A DNA stretch of 32,161 nt, from assembly GCA_964533425.1 (NCBI GenBank), contig CAZHJG010000011.1, forward strand, positions 1 to 32,161, given 5' to 3'. The notes under the pieces are model-generated. The model was not told the origin of the DNA. It did not search any database and saw only the letters and a list, made by a program, of their open reading frames with translations. This DNA comes from CAZHJG01 sp964533425 (GTDB taxonomy: Bacteria > Patescibacteriota > Saccharimonadia > Saccharimonadales > UBA4665). Position 1 is the first letter of the stretch. Each line of letters begins with the position of its first letter. The position numbers were made by a program, and so were the translations under genes. Shown piece by piece: positions 23,351 through 29,750 of this stretch.

Positions 23351-24363
23351 TGTCTAAGATCTACGTGGTCGTGCCGAATTGGAATGGGGCTGATAGCCTT
23401 GGAGCATGCCTTGATTCGCTGTTGGCGCAGTCGCACAAGGCCACGGTTATTGTCGTCGACAACGGCTCGAAGGACGGTTCGCTCGAGCTGCTCGAAAAGT
23501 ACGAGCAAGTCGAAGTTATCAAACACACCGAAAACAAAGGCTACGCCGGTGGCGTGAATCCTGGTTTTCAAAAGGCCATTAATGACGGGGCGGACTACGT
23601 GGCAGCGTTCAATAACGATGCCGTGGCCGACAAACATTGGCTGCAGGAACTCGCGAAAGCCCTCGACAAAAAGCCCGATCTCGGCATGGCAACCTGCAAG
23701 CTTTTGAGCGCCGATGGCAAACATATCGACAGTACGGGCGACTACTACACCGTTTGGGGTTTGCCATACCCGCGCGGTCGCGGCGAAACAGACCTCACGA
23801 AATACGACGATCAGACTGAGGTGTTTGGCGCCAGCGGCGGGGCTAGCCTGTACCGTGTTAAAACACTGCAGGGGATCGGCCTGTTCGACGAAGACTTCTT
23901 TGCCTACTACGAAGATGTCGACCTCAGTTTTCGCGCCCAGCTGGCCGGGTGGCAGGTCGCGTACGTGCCGTCATCCATTGCCTACCATCAAATCAGCGCC
24001 ACCAGCAGCAAAATCAAGGGTTTCGCTACCTATCAGACGATGAAAAATCAGCCATTGCTCTTGCGCAAGAACGTGCCGAAGCGATTTTACAACCGCGTGC
24101 TCTGGCGCTTTACCCTGGCACACGTGCTGTTTTATCTGCGAGCCATTAGCCGTGGTCAGGGCTGGATGGCGACCAAAGGCGACCTGCGCGGCACGTATTT
24201 AATGATGAAGAAGGGCGCTGAGCGACGCAAAATCCAAGCCGCCAAGCAGGTAAGTGACGACTACATCTGGGATATACTCGTACACGACCTGCCGCCCAAT
24301 GCCAACGCACTCCGAAAACTTCGTGGAAAATGGTGGAAGCTGCGCAGGAAAAAGGCTTCATGA
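23350..24363 (+). CDS. Family 2 glycosyltransferase, rhamnosyltransferase-like (WbbL type)
   Basis: A 337-residue GT-A enzyme with VVVPNWNGADSLGACLDSL at 6-24, VVDNGSKDGS (35-44), ENKGYAGGVNPG (61-72) and the nucleotide-binding FNNDA (87-91). Further features are GASGGASLYR, the acceptor-site YYEDVDLSFRAQ, and a basic C-terminus. The pattern is that of rhamnosyl- and mannosyltransferases such as WbbL. The ATG at 23350 fits the family N-terminus; there is no well-placed Shine-Dalgarno. A seven-codon reading frame beginning at 23334 ends just inside this gene. The stop overlaps the next gene as ATGA. Confidence 0.88.
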   Translation: MSKIYVVVPNWNGADSLGACLDSLLAQSHKATVIVVDNGSKDGSLELLEKYEQVEVIKHTENKGYAGGVNPGFQKAINDGADYVAAFNNDAVADKHWLQELAKALDKKPDLGMATCKLLSADGKHIDSTGDYYTVWGLPYPRGRGETDLTKYDDQTEVFGASGGASLYRVKTLQGIGLFDEDFFAYYEDVDLSFRAQLAGWQVAYVPSSIAYHQISATSSKIKGFATYQTMKNQPLLLRKNVPKRFYNRVLWRFTLAHVLFYLRAISRGQGWMATKGDLRGTYLMMKKGAERRKIQAAKQVSDDYIWDILVHDLPPNANALRKLRGKWWKLRRKKAS

Positions 24364-25454
24364 GCAAGATCGTCATCGACGCCCGCGAACTCAGAACCAG
24401 CACCGGCCGTTACATCGAGCGCCTGCTTTACTATTTGCAAGACATCGATCACGACAATGACTACACCGTGCTGCTCAAGCCGCAGGACGTCGCGGGCTGG
24501 ACCCCAAAAACTCAGAACTTCTCTAAGCTGGACTGCCCATACAAAGAATTTACTTTCAGTGAACAGCTAGGCTTCAAAAAACAGCTCGACAAGCTACAGG
24601 CCGATCTCGTCCACTTTGGCATGACCCAGCAGCCGGTGCGGTACCGGGGCAAAGTCATCACTACCATCCACGACCTCACAACGTTGCGCTTCCAGAATCC
24701 CGCTAAGAATCCGCTCATCTATAGATGTAAGCAGCAGGTCTACAAATACGTCATTAAGCGGGTTGCCCGGAAATCAACGCTCGTTCTTACCGCCACAAAT
24801 TTTGTGAAACAGGACATTATAAACTTCACCCGCGTAAATTCTGAAAAAGTTATCGTAACTCCCGAGGCAGCAGACGCGATAGCCGAAGCGCCGCAACCTG
24901 TTAGTGGGCTTGAGAATGAGCAATTCATCATGTACGTCGGGCGACCAACGCCACATAAAAATCTGGGGCGGCTGATCGAAGCCTTTGCCAGCCTGCAATC
25001 GCAACACCCCAACCTAAAGCTCGTCCTGGCTGGCAAAAAAGACGCTAACTATCGACGGGTTGAGACAGCTGTTAGAAAGCGCGGGTTAAGCAATGTGGTC
25101 TTCACCGATTTTGTCAGCGAAGCCCAGTTGCGCTGGCTGTACGAGCACTGCACAGCCTACATCTTTCCCTCGCTCAGTGAGGGGTTTGGTCTGCCTGGCC
25201 TCGAGGCCATGATGCATGGTGCACCAGTGGTCAGCAGCAATGCCACCTGCCTGCCAGAAGTGTACGGGGACGCGGCCCACTACTTTGATCCCGTTGACGT
25301 GAAGGCCATGGCGGCGGCTATCCATGATGTTTTGACCGATACAAATCTGCGGGCTGGGCTTATTGCCAAAGGTAAGGTGCAGGCTGCGGAGTACTCCTGG
25401 CAGAGGATGGCCGAGCAGACCCTGGCCGCCTACAGACAAGGACTGGCAAGTTAG
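24360..25454 (+). CDS. Family 4 (GT-B) glycosyltransferase
   Basis: A 364-residue retaining glycosyltransferase, probably mannosyl- or rhamnosyl-type. It starts KIVIDARELRTSTGRYIERLL (given in part, 3-23), has TTIHDLTTLRF (101-111), YVGRPTPHKNLGRLIEAF (192-209) and the EX7E donor site from Glu274 to Glu282 in SLSEGFGLPGLEAMMHGAPV. ATG at 24360 is chosen because it overlaps the GT2 stop as ATGA and matches the family start; the frame is open ten codons earlier. Together with the preceding GT2 gene it forms a two-gene unit divergent from the exporter operon. Confidence 0.88.
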   Translation: MSKIVIDARELRTSTGRYIERLLYYLQDIDHDNDYTVLLKPQDVAGWTPKTQNFSKLDCPYKEFTFSEQLGFKKQLDKLQADLVHFGMTQQPVRYRGKVITTIHDLTTLRFQNPAKNPLIYRCKQQVYKYVIKRVARKSTLVLTATNFVKQDIINFTRVNSEKVIVTPEAADAIAEAPQPVSGLENEQFIMYVGRPTPHKNLGRLIEAFASLQSQHPNLKLVLAGKKDANYRRVETAVRKRGLSNVVFTDFVSEAQLRWLYEHCTAYIFPSLSEGFGLPGLEAMMHGAPVVSSNATCLPEVYGDAAHYFDPVDVKAMAAAIHDVLTDTNLRAGLIAKGKVQAAEYSWQRMAEQTLAAYRQGLAS

Positions 25455-25493
25455 GTCTCTTTTCTGACAATCCTCAGCTTTACTTAAGATCGC

Positions 25494-25542
25494 AGCGCTA
25501 CGATTTGGGCGTTACTAAAGCGCTTGCGCTAAGGCGTATAAT
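25494..25542 (+). promoter_or_regulatory. Putative promoter with two AGCGCT palindromes
   Basis: TATAAT at 25537-25542 lies 11 bases before the ATG at 25554, with no Shine-Dalgarno. AGCGCT occurs at 25494-25499 and 25519-25524, 25 bases apart, the second followed by TGCGCT so that a 12-base palindrome covers 25519-25530. They could be operator half-sites or minor hairpins. Confidence 0.35.
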
Positions 25543-25553
25543 AGATAACGGTA

Positions 25554-27074
25554 ATGGTTGGGTTTCAAACAAAAATATTAAATATTTTGCGTTCGCCGCA
25601 ATTTTTTGCGGCCATTTTGCTGTTATTTTTCATCGAATCCGCCTGGATTGCCGTTTCGGCAGCCTATCCGATGGTTTTTGATGAAAATTCGCATTTCACC
25701 GTTATCCAGGCGTACGCACACCATTTGAATCCCTTCTTTGCGACCCATACGCCGCTGATGGACTCATCTGGCGCCGTCTCGCGTGAGCCGTCCTTCCTTT
25801 ATCGCTATCTGATGAGTTTCCCCTACCGCGTGATTTCAGCTATCACCGGTGATCAAATGATGCAGATTATTGATCTGCGCTTTTTGAACATCTTTATGTT
25901 CGGCGGCGCCCTCATCCTGTTCCGACGCTTGCTGCTAAAAACTAAGGTGTCGTCGGCAATTATTCACGCCGCGCTCTTGTTCTTCGTGTTGACACCGGTC
26001 GTGCCGCTGCTGGCCGGGCAGATTAACTATGATAATTTAGTGATGCTCGTGACAGCGGCAGCGCTGCTGATGACCGTTTCCATCAACGAGAGCCTGACCC
26101 GCAACAAGCGCCTGCCAATTGCCCAAAGCCTCTGGTTGCTAACACTCTGCCTGCTCGGCAGTCTCGTACAGTTTGAATTCCTGCCGATATTTGCCGCTAT
26201 CGGGCTGTGGCTGTGCTGGCAAGCATATCGGTCGTATCATGCCAGAGAGATCGACCTCGTTGGTACTGCCAAGACTGGTTGGCAAACAACTCCGCGTGTC
26301 CGCAAACTTATTGTCGTCACGCCTTTGGTCATTGCTATTGGCTTATTCGTAGGTATGTATGGCGTTAACCTGGCTCGCTACCACACCTTGACCCCAGACT
26401 GTGGCCAGGTGTTGAGCGCTCAGCAATGCGACACGAATGCCACTTGGGTACGCGCTCAAACGGCGTTGGCCCACAAAACACACGTTAACACTAATCCGAT
26501 ATTATTCGCCGGCAGCTGGACCTACCGCATGTTCATTGCCATGTTCTACACCTCTAGCGGTGGTGCCAGCCCACAAGCCAATTATTTGAGCATTAATCCC
26601 CTGCCCTTGATCTTCCTGACCGCGCTGGCCGTCTTCGCCGTTGGCGTCGTACTGCTTGTCCGCTACCGTCATGTCTTGTTCCAAGGATACGAACATCTTG
26701 GATTCCTGCTCTTCGTTTCTTTGCTTTACGTAGCCGTGCTGTGGCTACGGAACTATCAAGATTTTGTACATTTAGGCGTCAAGGTGGCGATTAATGGCCG
26801 CTATCTATTCCCGGTCGCCCTGCCCTGTATGATTATTCTGGCGCTGGCCTTCCGTCAGCTCTTCGGACACCGACTACAGCTTAAGGCCGCTTTTCTGGTA
26901 GGCGTTTTTGTACTCTTCCTCCAAGGCGGAGGCGCTCTAACCTACATTACAGCCAGCAACCCGGCTTGGTACTGGCAGAACCGCACCATTACCGGCCTGA
27001 ACAAGGTGGCTCAACAGATTGTAAAACCGCTTATTATTGTTAAAACACCGTTGCGCAGTTTCGGGAAGTATTAG
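25554..27074 (+). CDS. Polytopic membrane protein, GT-C / DUF2142-like
   Basis: A 506-residue membrane protein with about 11-12 hydrophobic segments. After the first helix comes VFDENSHFTVIQAY (41-54), where Asp43-Glu44 and His47 line up with the DE..H of the DUF2142 protein at 14188. Near the C-terminus, INGRYLFPVALPCMI parallels the other protein's GRYYLPIVLL. A large outer loop carries two Cys (CGQVLSAQQC). I read it as a distant paralogue, probably a polyprenol-dependent sugar transferase acting outside the membrane on the exported glycan. Its TAG stop overlaps the left arm of the inverted repeat at 27073, and it converges on jag. Confidence 0.72.
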   Translation: MVGFQTKILNILRSPQFFAAILLLFFIESAWIAVSAAYPMVFDENSHFTVIQAYAHHLNPFFATHTPLMDSSGAVSREPSFLYRYLMSFPYRVISAITGDQMMQIIDLRFLNIFMFGGALILFRRLLLKTKVSSAIIHAALLFFVLTPVVPLLAGQINYDNLVMLVTAAALLMTVSINESLTRNKRLPIAQSLWLLTLCLLGSLVQFEFLPIFAAIGLWLCWQAYRSYHAREIDLVGTAKTGWQTTPRVRKLIVVTPLVIAIGLFVGMYGVNLARYHTLTPDCGQVLSAQQCDTNATWVRAQTALAHKTHVNTNPILFAGSWTYRMFIAMFYTSSGGASPQANYLSINPLPLIFLTALAVFAVGVVLLVRYRHVLFQGYEHLGFLLFVSLLYVAVLWLRNYQDFVHLGVKVAINGRYLFPVALPCMIILALAFRQLFGHRLQLKAAFLVGVFVLFLQGGGALTYITASNPAWYWQNRTITGLNKVAQQIVKPLIIVKTPLRSFGKY

Positions 27075-27246
27075 TTCTTAGATCTCAGTTCTTGGATCTT
27101 GGAAAGCATCACCACGCAAAACTACATATTGCGGCCAAATGAACAGCTCTGCCATCGTGTCCTAAGGGCCGCAACACTGCGCTCAAACTCCACTAAAACC
27201 TCGGGTTACCACAGCCCTAAGATCCAAGGTCTGAGATCTAAGAACT
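27073..27246. repeat. Inverted repeat with heptamer-built arms, element 1
   Basis: Left arm 27073-27100 and right arm 27219-27246 are inverted copies matching at 26 of 28 bases. Each arm is four tandem 7-base units of form RGNNCTY, for example AGTTCTT, AGATCTC, GGATCTT. The 118-base interior holds a nested perfect stem, TTGCGGCC (27129-27136) with GGCCGCAA (27167-27174). The arms overlap the TAG stops of both convergent genes, the 25554 gene and jag. There is no T-tract, so a classical terminator is unlikely, though a bidirectional transcript-end hairpin is possible. No coding sequence is seen inside. Confidence 0.85.
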
Positions 27247-27708
27247 GCTCTCCACCTTGAGCACAATGTGTCGATCACGGCCTTCGCCGACCGAGTCGCT
27301 GCTCAGCCCGTATTCAGCAGCCAGCTGGTGTATAATTCGCCGGTCGGCGGCATTCATAGGTTGCAAATCCATCGGTTCACCAGAATCACGAACCTGTTTT
27401 ACCCACTCTTCAGCCCTGTCGCGCAGGCGGTCGGCGCGCTGTTTTTTATACTCGGCGATGTCGACGTTCACGCGAGTATGAGAGAAGTCGTTATTTTTGA
27501 GTGCCGTACTGGTCAGGTACTGCAAGGAGCGCATGTTTTCACCGCGCTGGCCGATCAGAAAGCCGTTGAGGTGTGTGCTCGGCACATTCAGCTGGATAAC
27601 CTCGTCGTCGCTGGTGGCATAGACATCAGTGTTGAGGCCGAAGAAAGACAACAGGTCTTCAATATACTTCTTGGCATAGACGATAGCTTCTTCCATTGAG
27701 TCGTTCAT
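27238..27708 (-). CDS. jag: Jag-type RNA-binding protein (KH and R3H domains)
   Basis: A 156-residue protein with an N-terminal Jag-type helix, a KH domain with GFLIGQRGENMRSLQYL (GxxG = GQRG) and a C-terminal R3H domain (NAADRRIIHQLAAEYG followed by GEGRDRH). Jag/KhpB proteins bind RNA and are linked to cell-division and envelope control in Gram-positive bacteria; they are usually encoded next to yidC, as here. I prefer the ATG at 27708, with GGAG six bases upstream, over the ATG at 27720. Its last codons (AGC AGT TCT TAG) lie within the right arm of the inverted repeat, suggesting that the element reshaped its 3' end. Confidence 0.92.
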   Translation of the reverse strand: MNDSMEEAIVYAKKYIEDLLSFFGLNTDVYATSDDEVIQLNVPSTHLNGFLIGQRGENMRSLQYLTSTALKNNDFSHTRVNVDIAEYKKQRADRLRDRAEEWVKQVRDSGEPMDLQPMNAADRRIIHQLAAEYGLSSDSVGEGRDRHIVLKVESSS

Positions 27709-27728
27709 CGGGCGCTCCATTCGGTCAC

Positions 27729-27816
27729 TTTAGTCAAAAGCTGAAGGCTGGAAAGTCCAAATGCCGCGGCAGGTAACACCGATTGTTCGGCTTTAGGCTT
27801 TAGGCTTTTGACCTTA
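27729..27816. repeat. Inverted repeat with heptamer-built arms, element 2
   Basis: The right arm is tandem heptamers GGCTTTA (27789-27795), GGCTTTA (27796-27802), GGCTTTT (27803-27809) and GACCTTA (27810-27816). The left arm (27729-27749), read on the minus strand, gives AGCCTTC, AGCTTTT, GACTAAA in the same phase, with a 9-base exact core GCTTTTGAC. It is the most diverged of the three elements. It fills most of the 112-base gap between yidC and jag. Confidence 0.65.
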
Positions 27817-27832
27817 GACAAGAACTGTTGGT

Positions 27833-28777
27833 TCATTTCTTCCTCCTCTTTTTAGCTTTGGAGGATTTTTTGGTTTTGGCAGGTGTTTTCTTAGCGGGCT
27901 TTGTTACGACCTCGGCTTCGGGGATGCTGCTCACGTCCTTTTTGGTTTTGCCATCTGCCAGGTCTTCCATCTCTTCTTCGTCATCACGCAGTATGAAGGC
28001 TTGCTGGATGTAGGCCACCACGCCACCGGTCAGCCAGTACAAGCTGAGCGCCGATGGGATGTTGACGGTGAAGAGGAAGATCATAACTGGCAACAGGAAA
28101 CGCGTGCTACGACCGACAGCGGCATTGACCTCGGACTGGTCGGCCTGTTTCCCTTGACCGGCCGACTTGAGGATATCGCGCAGTGAGCGCTGATCCTTGG
28201 CCTGCGGCATCAGCTGCTTGCTCTGGTAATACTGGGCCACGGCGCTGCCGAGAACGATCAGCATGGCCGGCCAGTAAACGCCGCCATGCGGATTTAGCGC
28301 CGCGCGCTTGAGGTTCACGACGCCAAAGAGCGTGTCATCGAACTGGTGAATGTCGTGCGCCAACGTCTGCATCCAGCTCAAGTGCTGAATGAACGGGTAG
28401 GAGAAGGTGATCATCGAGTGCGGATCGGCAATCACCTTGCGCAGGCCGCTGTAGAGACCGATGAGAATAATCAGCTGGATGATGAGGATTGGAAAGGTGC
28501 TGAAGGGGTTGATGCCCTTCTCTTTGTAGAGCTCCATGAGCATGGCCGACTCTTTCTGGCGATCACCCTTGGACTCTTTCTTGATGCGTTTGAGTTCGGG
28601 CTGCAGGTCGCGCATGGCCTTGGCCTGGTGCAGCTGCTTTTTGACCAGCGGCCAGAGCAGCAAGCGAATGATGACGGTAAAGATAATCAGCGCCAGGCCG
28701 AAGTTGTGGCCAGGCAGCAAGGCATAAACCAGCACCAGTAAATTAAAGATGGGCTGAACAATTAGGGTGGTAAACAT
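27833..28777 (-). CDS. yidC: YidC/Oxa1 membrane protein insertase
   Basis: Inserts proteins into the cytoplasmic membrane with or without SecYEG. The 314-residue protein is the Gram-positive type without the large periplasmic domain. It has a short N-terminus, a first conserved helix with IIFTVIIRLLLWPL (31-44) carrying the groove arginine Arg38, an amphipathic cytoplasmic segment (QPELKRIKKESKGD), further helices, and TVNIPSALSLYWLTGG, the family's PAGLxLYW-like motif. The C-terminal ~45 residues are very rich in Lys (ending KKSSKAKKRRKK), a tail type that in other bacteria helps contact the ribosome. It lies between rnpA and jag, the classic order. Confidence 0.95.
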   Translation of the reverse strand: MFTTLIVQPIFNLLVLVYALLPGHNFGLALIIFTVIIRLLLWPLVKKQLHQAKAMRDLQPELKRIKKESKGDRQKESAMLMELYKEKGINPFSTFPILIIQLIILIGLYSGLRKVIADPHSMITFSYPFIQHLSWMQTLAHDIHQFDDTLFGVVNLKRAALNPHGGVYWPAMLIVLGSAVAQYYQSKQLMPQAKDQRSLRDILKSAGQGKQADQSEVNAAVGRSTRFLLPVMIFLFTVNIPSALSLYWLTGGVVAYIQQAFILRDDEEEMEDLADGKTKKDVSSIPEAEVVTKPAKKTPAKTKKSSKAKKRRKK

Positions 28778-28855
28778 GCGTGTTGAAACGAATCCCGTTT
28801 ATTTTCTTAGATATAACTATACAGGAGATGGCCCACCTCTGCCACCGCTACCGTA

Positions 28856-29194
28856 CTACACCGTCTTGGCCAGCAGGTTGTCGACCAGCTTTTGGAGTTT
28901 GGCAGCCTCAAGCTCCGTTATCTGATCGCTGAAAACAGTGAAGATGAGGTCGGTGCCGCTGGGTATGTTGTGTGGCGTCCGCCGGACACATTCGTACACC
29001 CGGCGGCGGATGCGGTTTCGCTTCACGGCCGATTTGTGAACTTTGCGACTCACCACGACGGCAACGCGGTAAGGCCGCCCGGGGTCGCGGCGGGCGAACT
29101 TCAGGTTCATCAGCGGCCCGCGCACATTCTGCCCGCGGCCATAGACTGAACGCAGGCTGTTATAGCCATGGAAGCGGTGCGGGCGTGCCAACAT
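28856..29194 (-). CDS. rnpA: Ribonuclease P protein component
   Basis: Protein subunit of RNase P, which trims the 5' ends of tRNA precursors together with the RNA subunit. The 112-residue protein starts at an ordinary basic N-terminus (MLARPHRFHGYNSL) and holds the RNR motif HKSAVKRNRIRRRV (53-66), the family signature that binds RNA. VAVVVSRKV precedes it, as usual. It lies downstream of rpmH with the heptamer-built inverted repeat in between and upstream of yidC (78-base gap). No RNase P RNA gene was recognised in this window. Confidence 0.93.
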   Translation of the reverse strand: MLARPHRFHGYNSLRSVYGRGQNVRGPLMNLKFARRDPGRPYRVAVVVSRKVHKSAVKRNRIRRRVYECVRRTPHNIPSGTDLIFTVFSDQITELEAAKLQKLVDNLLAKTV

Positions 29195-29200
29195 GATAAT

Positions 29201-29310
29201 AGTTTATAGTTTTTGGTTTGTAGTTTATAGAGTTTGTGTGAGCGAGGGGCGCCAGCAACCCATACAAGGCTTAGCTGACTCTATAAACCACAAACTACAA
29301 ACTATAAACC
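29201..29310. repeat. Inverted repeat with heptamer-built arms, element 3
   Basis: The left arm (29201-29228) is AGTTTAT, AGTTTTT, GGTTTGT, AGTTTAT. The right arm (29283-29310), read on the minus strand, is GGTTTAT, AGTTTGT, AGTTTGT, GGTTTAT. Consensus RGTTTNT in a strict 7-base period; the arms pair at about 25 of 28 positions around a ~50-base loop. It occupies the whole rpmH-rnpA gap, ending one base from the rpmH stop and starting six bases before the rnpA start. Confidence 0.88.
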
Positions 29311-29311
29311 C

Positions 29312-29449
29312 TCAGGCGGAGAGCCTGGTGCGGCCTTTGGTGCGGCGGCGCTTGAGCACGTTTCGGCCGGCTTTGCTGGCCATTCGCTTCATAAAACCGT
29401 GTTCGCGAGCACGCTGGCGTTTCTTGGGCTGATACGTTCGTTTGGGCAT
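29312..29449 (-). CDS. rpmH: 50S ribosomal protein L34 (bL34)
   Basis: A 45-residue, highly basic ribosomal protein, easily missed because of its size. It begins MPKRTYQPKKRQRAREHGFM and ends RRRTKGRTRLSA, matching the family's HGFxxRMxxxxGRxVLxRRRxKGRxxLSA pattern. AAGGA lies about six bases before the ATG, and a strong promoter lies at 29475-29503. It heads the rpmH-rnpA-yidC-jag unit, divergent from dnaA. Confidence 0.96.
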   Translation of the reverse strand: MPKRTYQPKKRQRAREHGFMKRMASKAGRNVLKRRRTKGRTRLSA

Positions 29450-29474
29450 AAAAATCCTTGCTGTGTTCTAGATG

Positions 29475-29503
29475 ACTATATCTGTTATGGCCATTTTTGT
29501 CAA
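29475..29503 (-). promoter_or_regulatory. Strong sigma70-type promoter of the rpmH operon
   Basis: A perfect TTGACA (29503-29498), 17-base spacer, TATAGT (29480-29475) on the minus strand. The leader to rpmH is about 18 bases and contains AAGGA. This is the best promoter match in the window and shows that ordinary -35/-10 recognition is used here. Confidence 0.8.
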
Positions 29504-29750
29504 AAAGCGGCAACCATATCGTGGCGGGCCGGACTGGCTTGTAGTTTTCACAATAATTACTCGCTTTTCACGAACGGTTTTCCACTAAATGGCAATAATT
29601 ATCCACAGAATTACAGGGGTGCTTTTGGGATGTGCATAAACTTCTCTCTTGTCGTGTGATTTTTGTCGCAGGCCCAAAATTGACGACCAAAGGGTGTGGA
29701 AAACTGGCCAAGGTTCGCGTATATTAAGCTTCATACACTAAGGGAGTGGT
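29504..29750. other. dnaA upstream region with DnaA boxes, candidate oriC
   Basis: The 301-base gap between rpmH and dnaA has no gene. DnaA-box matches: TTATCCACA at 29599-29607 (perfect, plus strand), TTATGCACA on the minus strand at 29631-29639 (perfect to TTATNCACA), TTTTCCACA on the minus strand at 29695-29703, and TTTTCCACT at 29578-29586. The rpmH promoter is at its left end and the dnaA promoter at its right end. Position between rpmH and dnaA is a classic bacterial origin site. No strongly AT-rich unwinding stretch stands out here, unlike the gap after dnaA. Confidence 0.55.
29697..29746 (+). promoter_or_regulatory. dnaA promoter overlapped by a DnaA box, and RBS
   Basis: TGGAAA (29697-29702), 17 bases, TATATT (29720-29725), with an RBS AAGGGAG (29740-29746) four bases before the ATG. 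The minus-strand DnaA box at 29695-29703 covers the -35, so bound DnaA would block polymerase: a simple autoregulation layout. Confidence 0.5.

Noticed and set aside
27073..27246. Small insertion sequence or MITE
   Set aside because: No transposase, no obvious target-site duplication, and the sister elements share only period and layout, not sequence.
27789..27816. CRISPR array or telomere-like repeat
   Set aside because: Units are seven bases in direct contact with no spacers, only four units long, and no cas genes are present. Similarity of GGCTTTA to eukaryotic telomere units is taken as chance.
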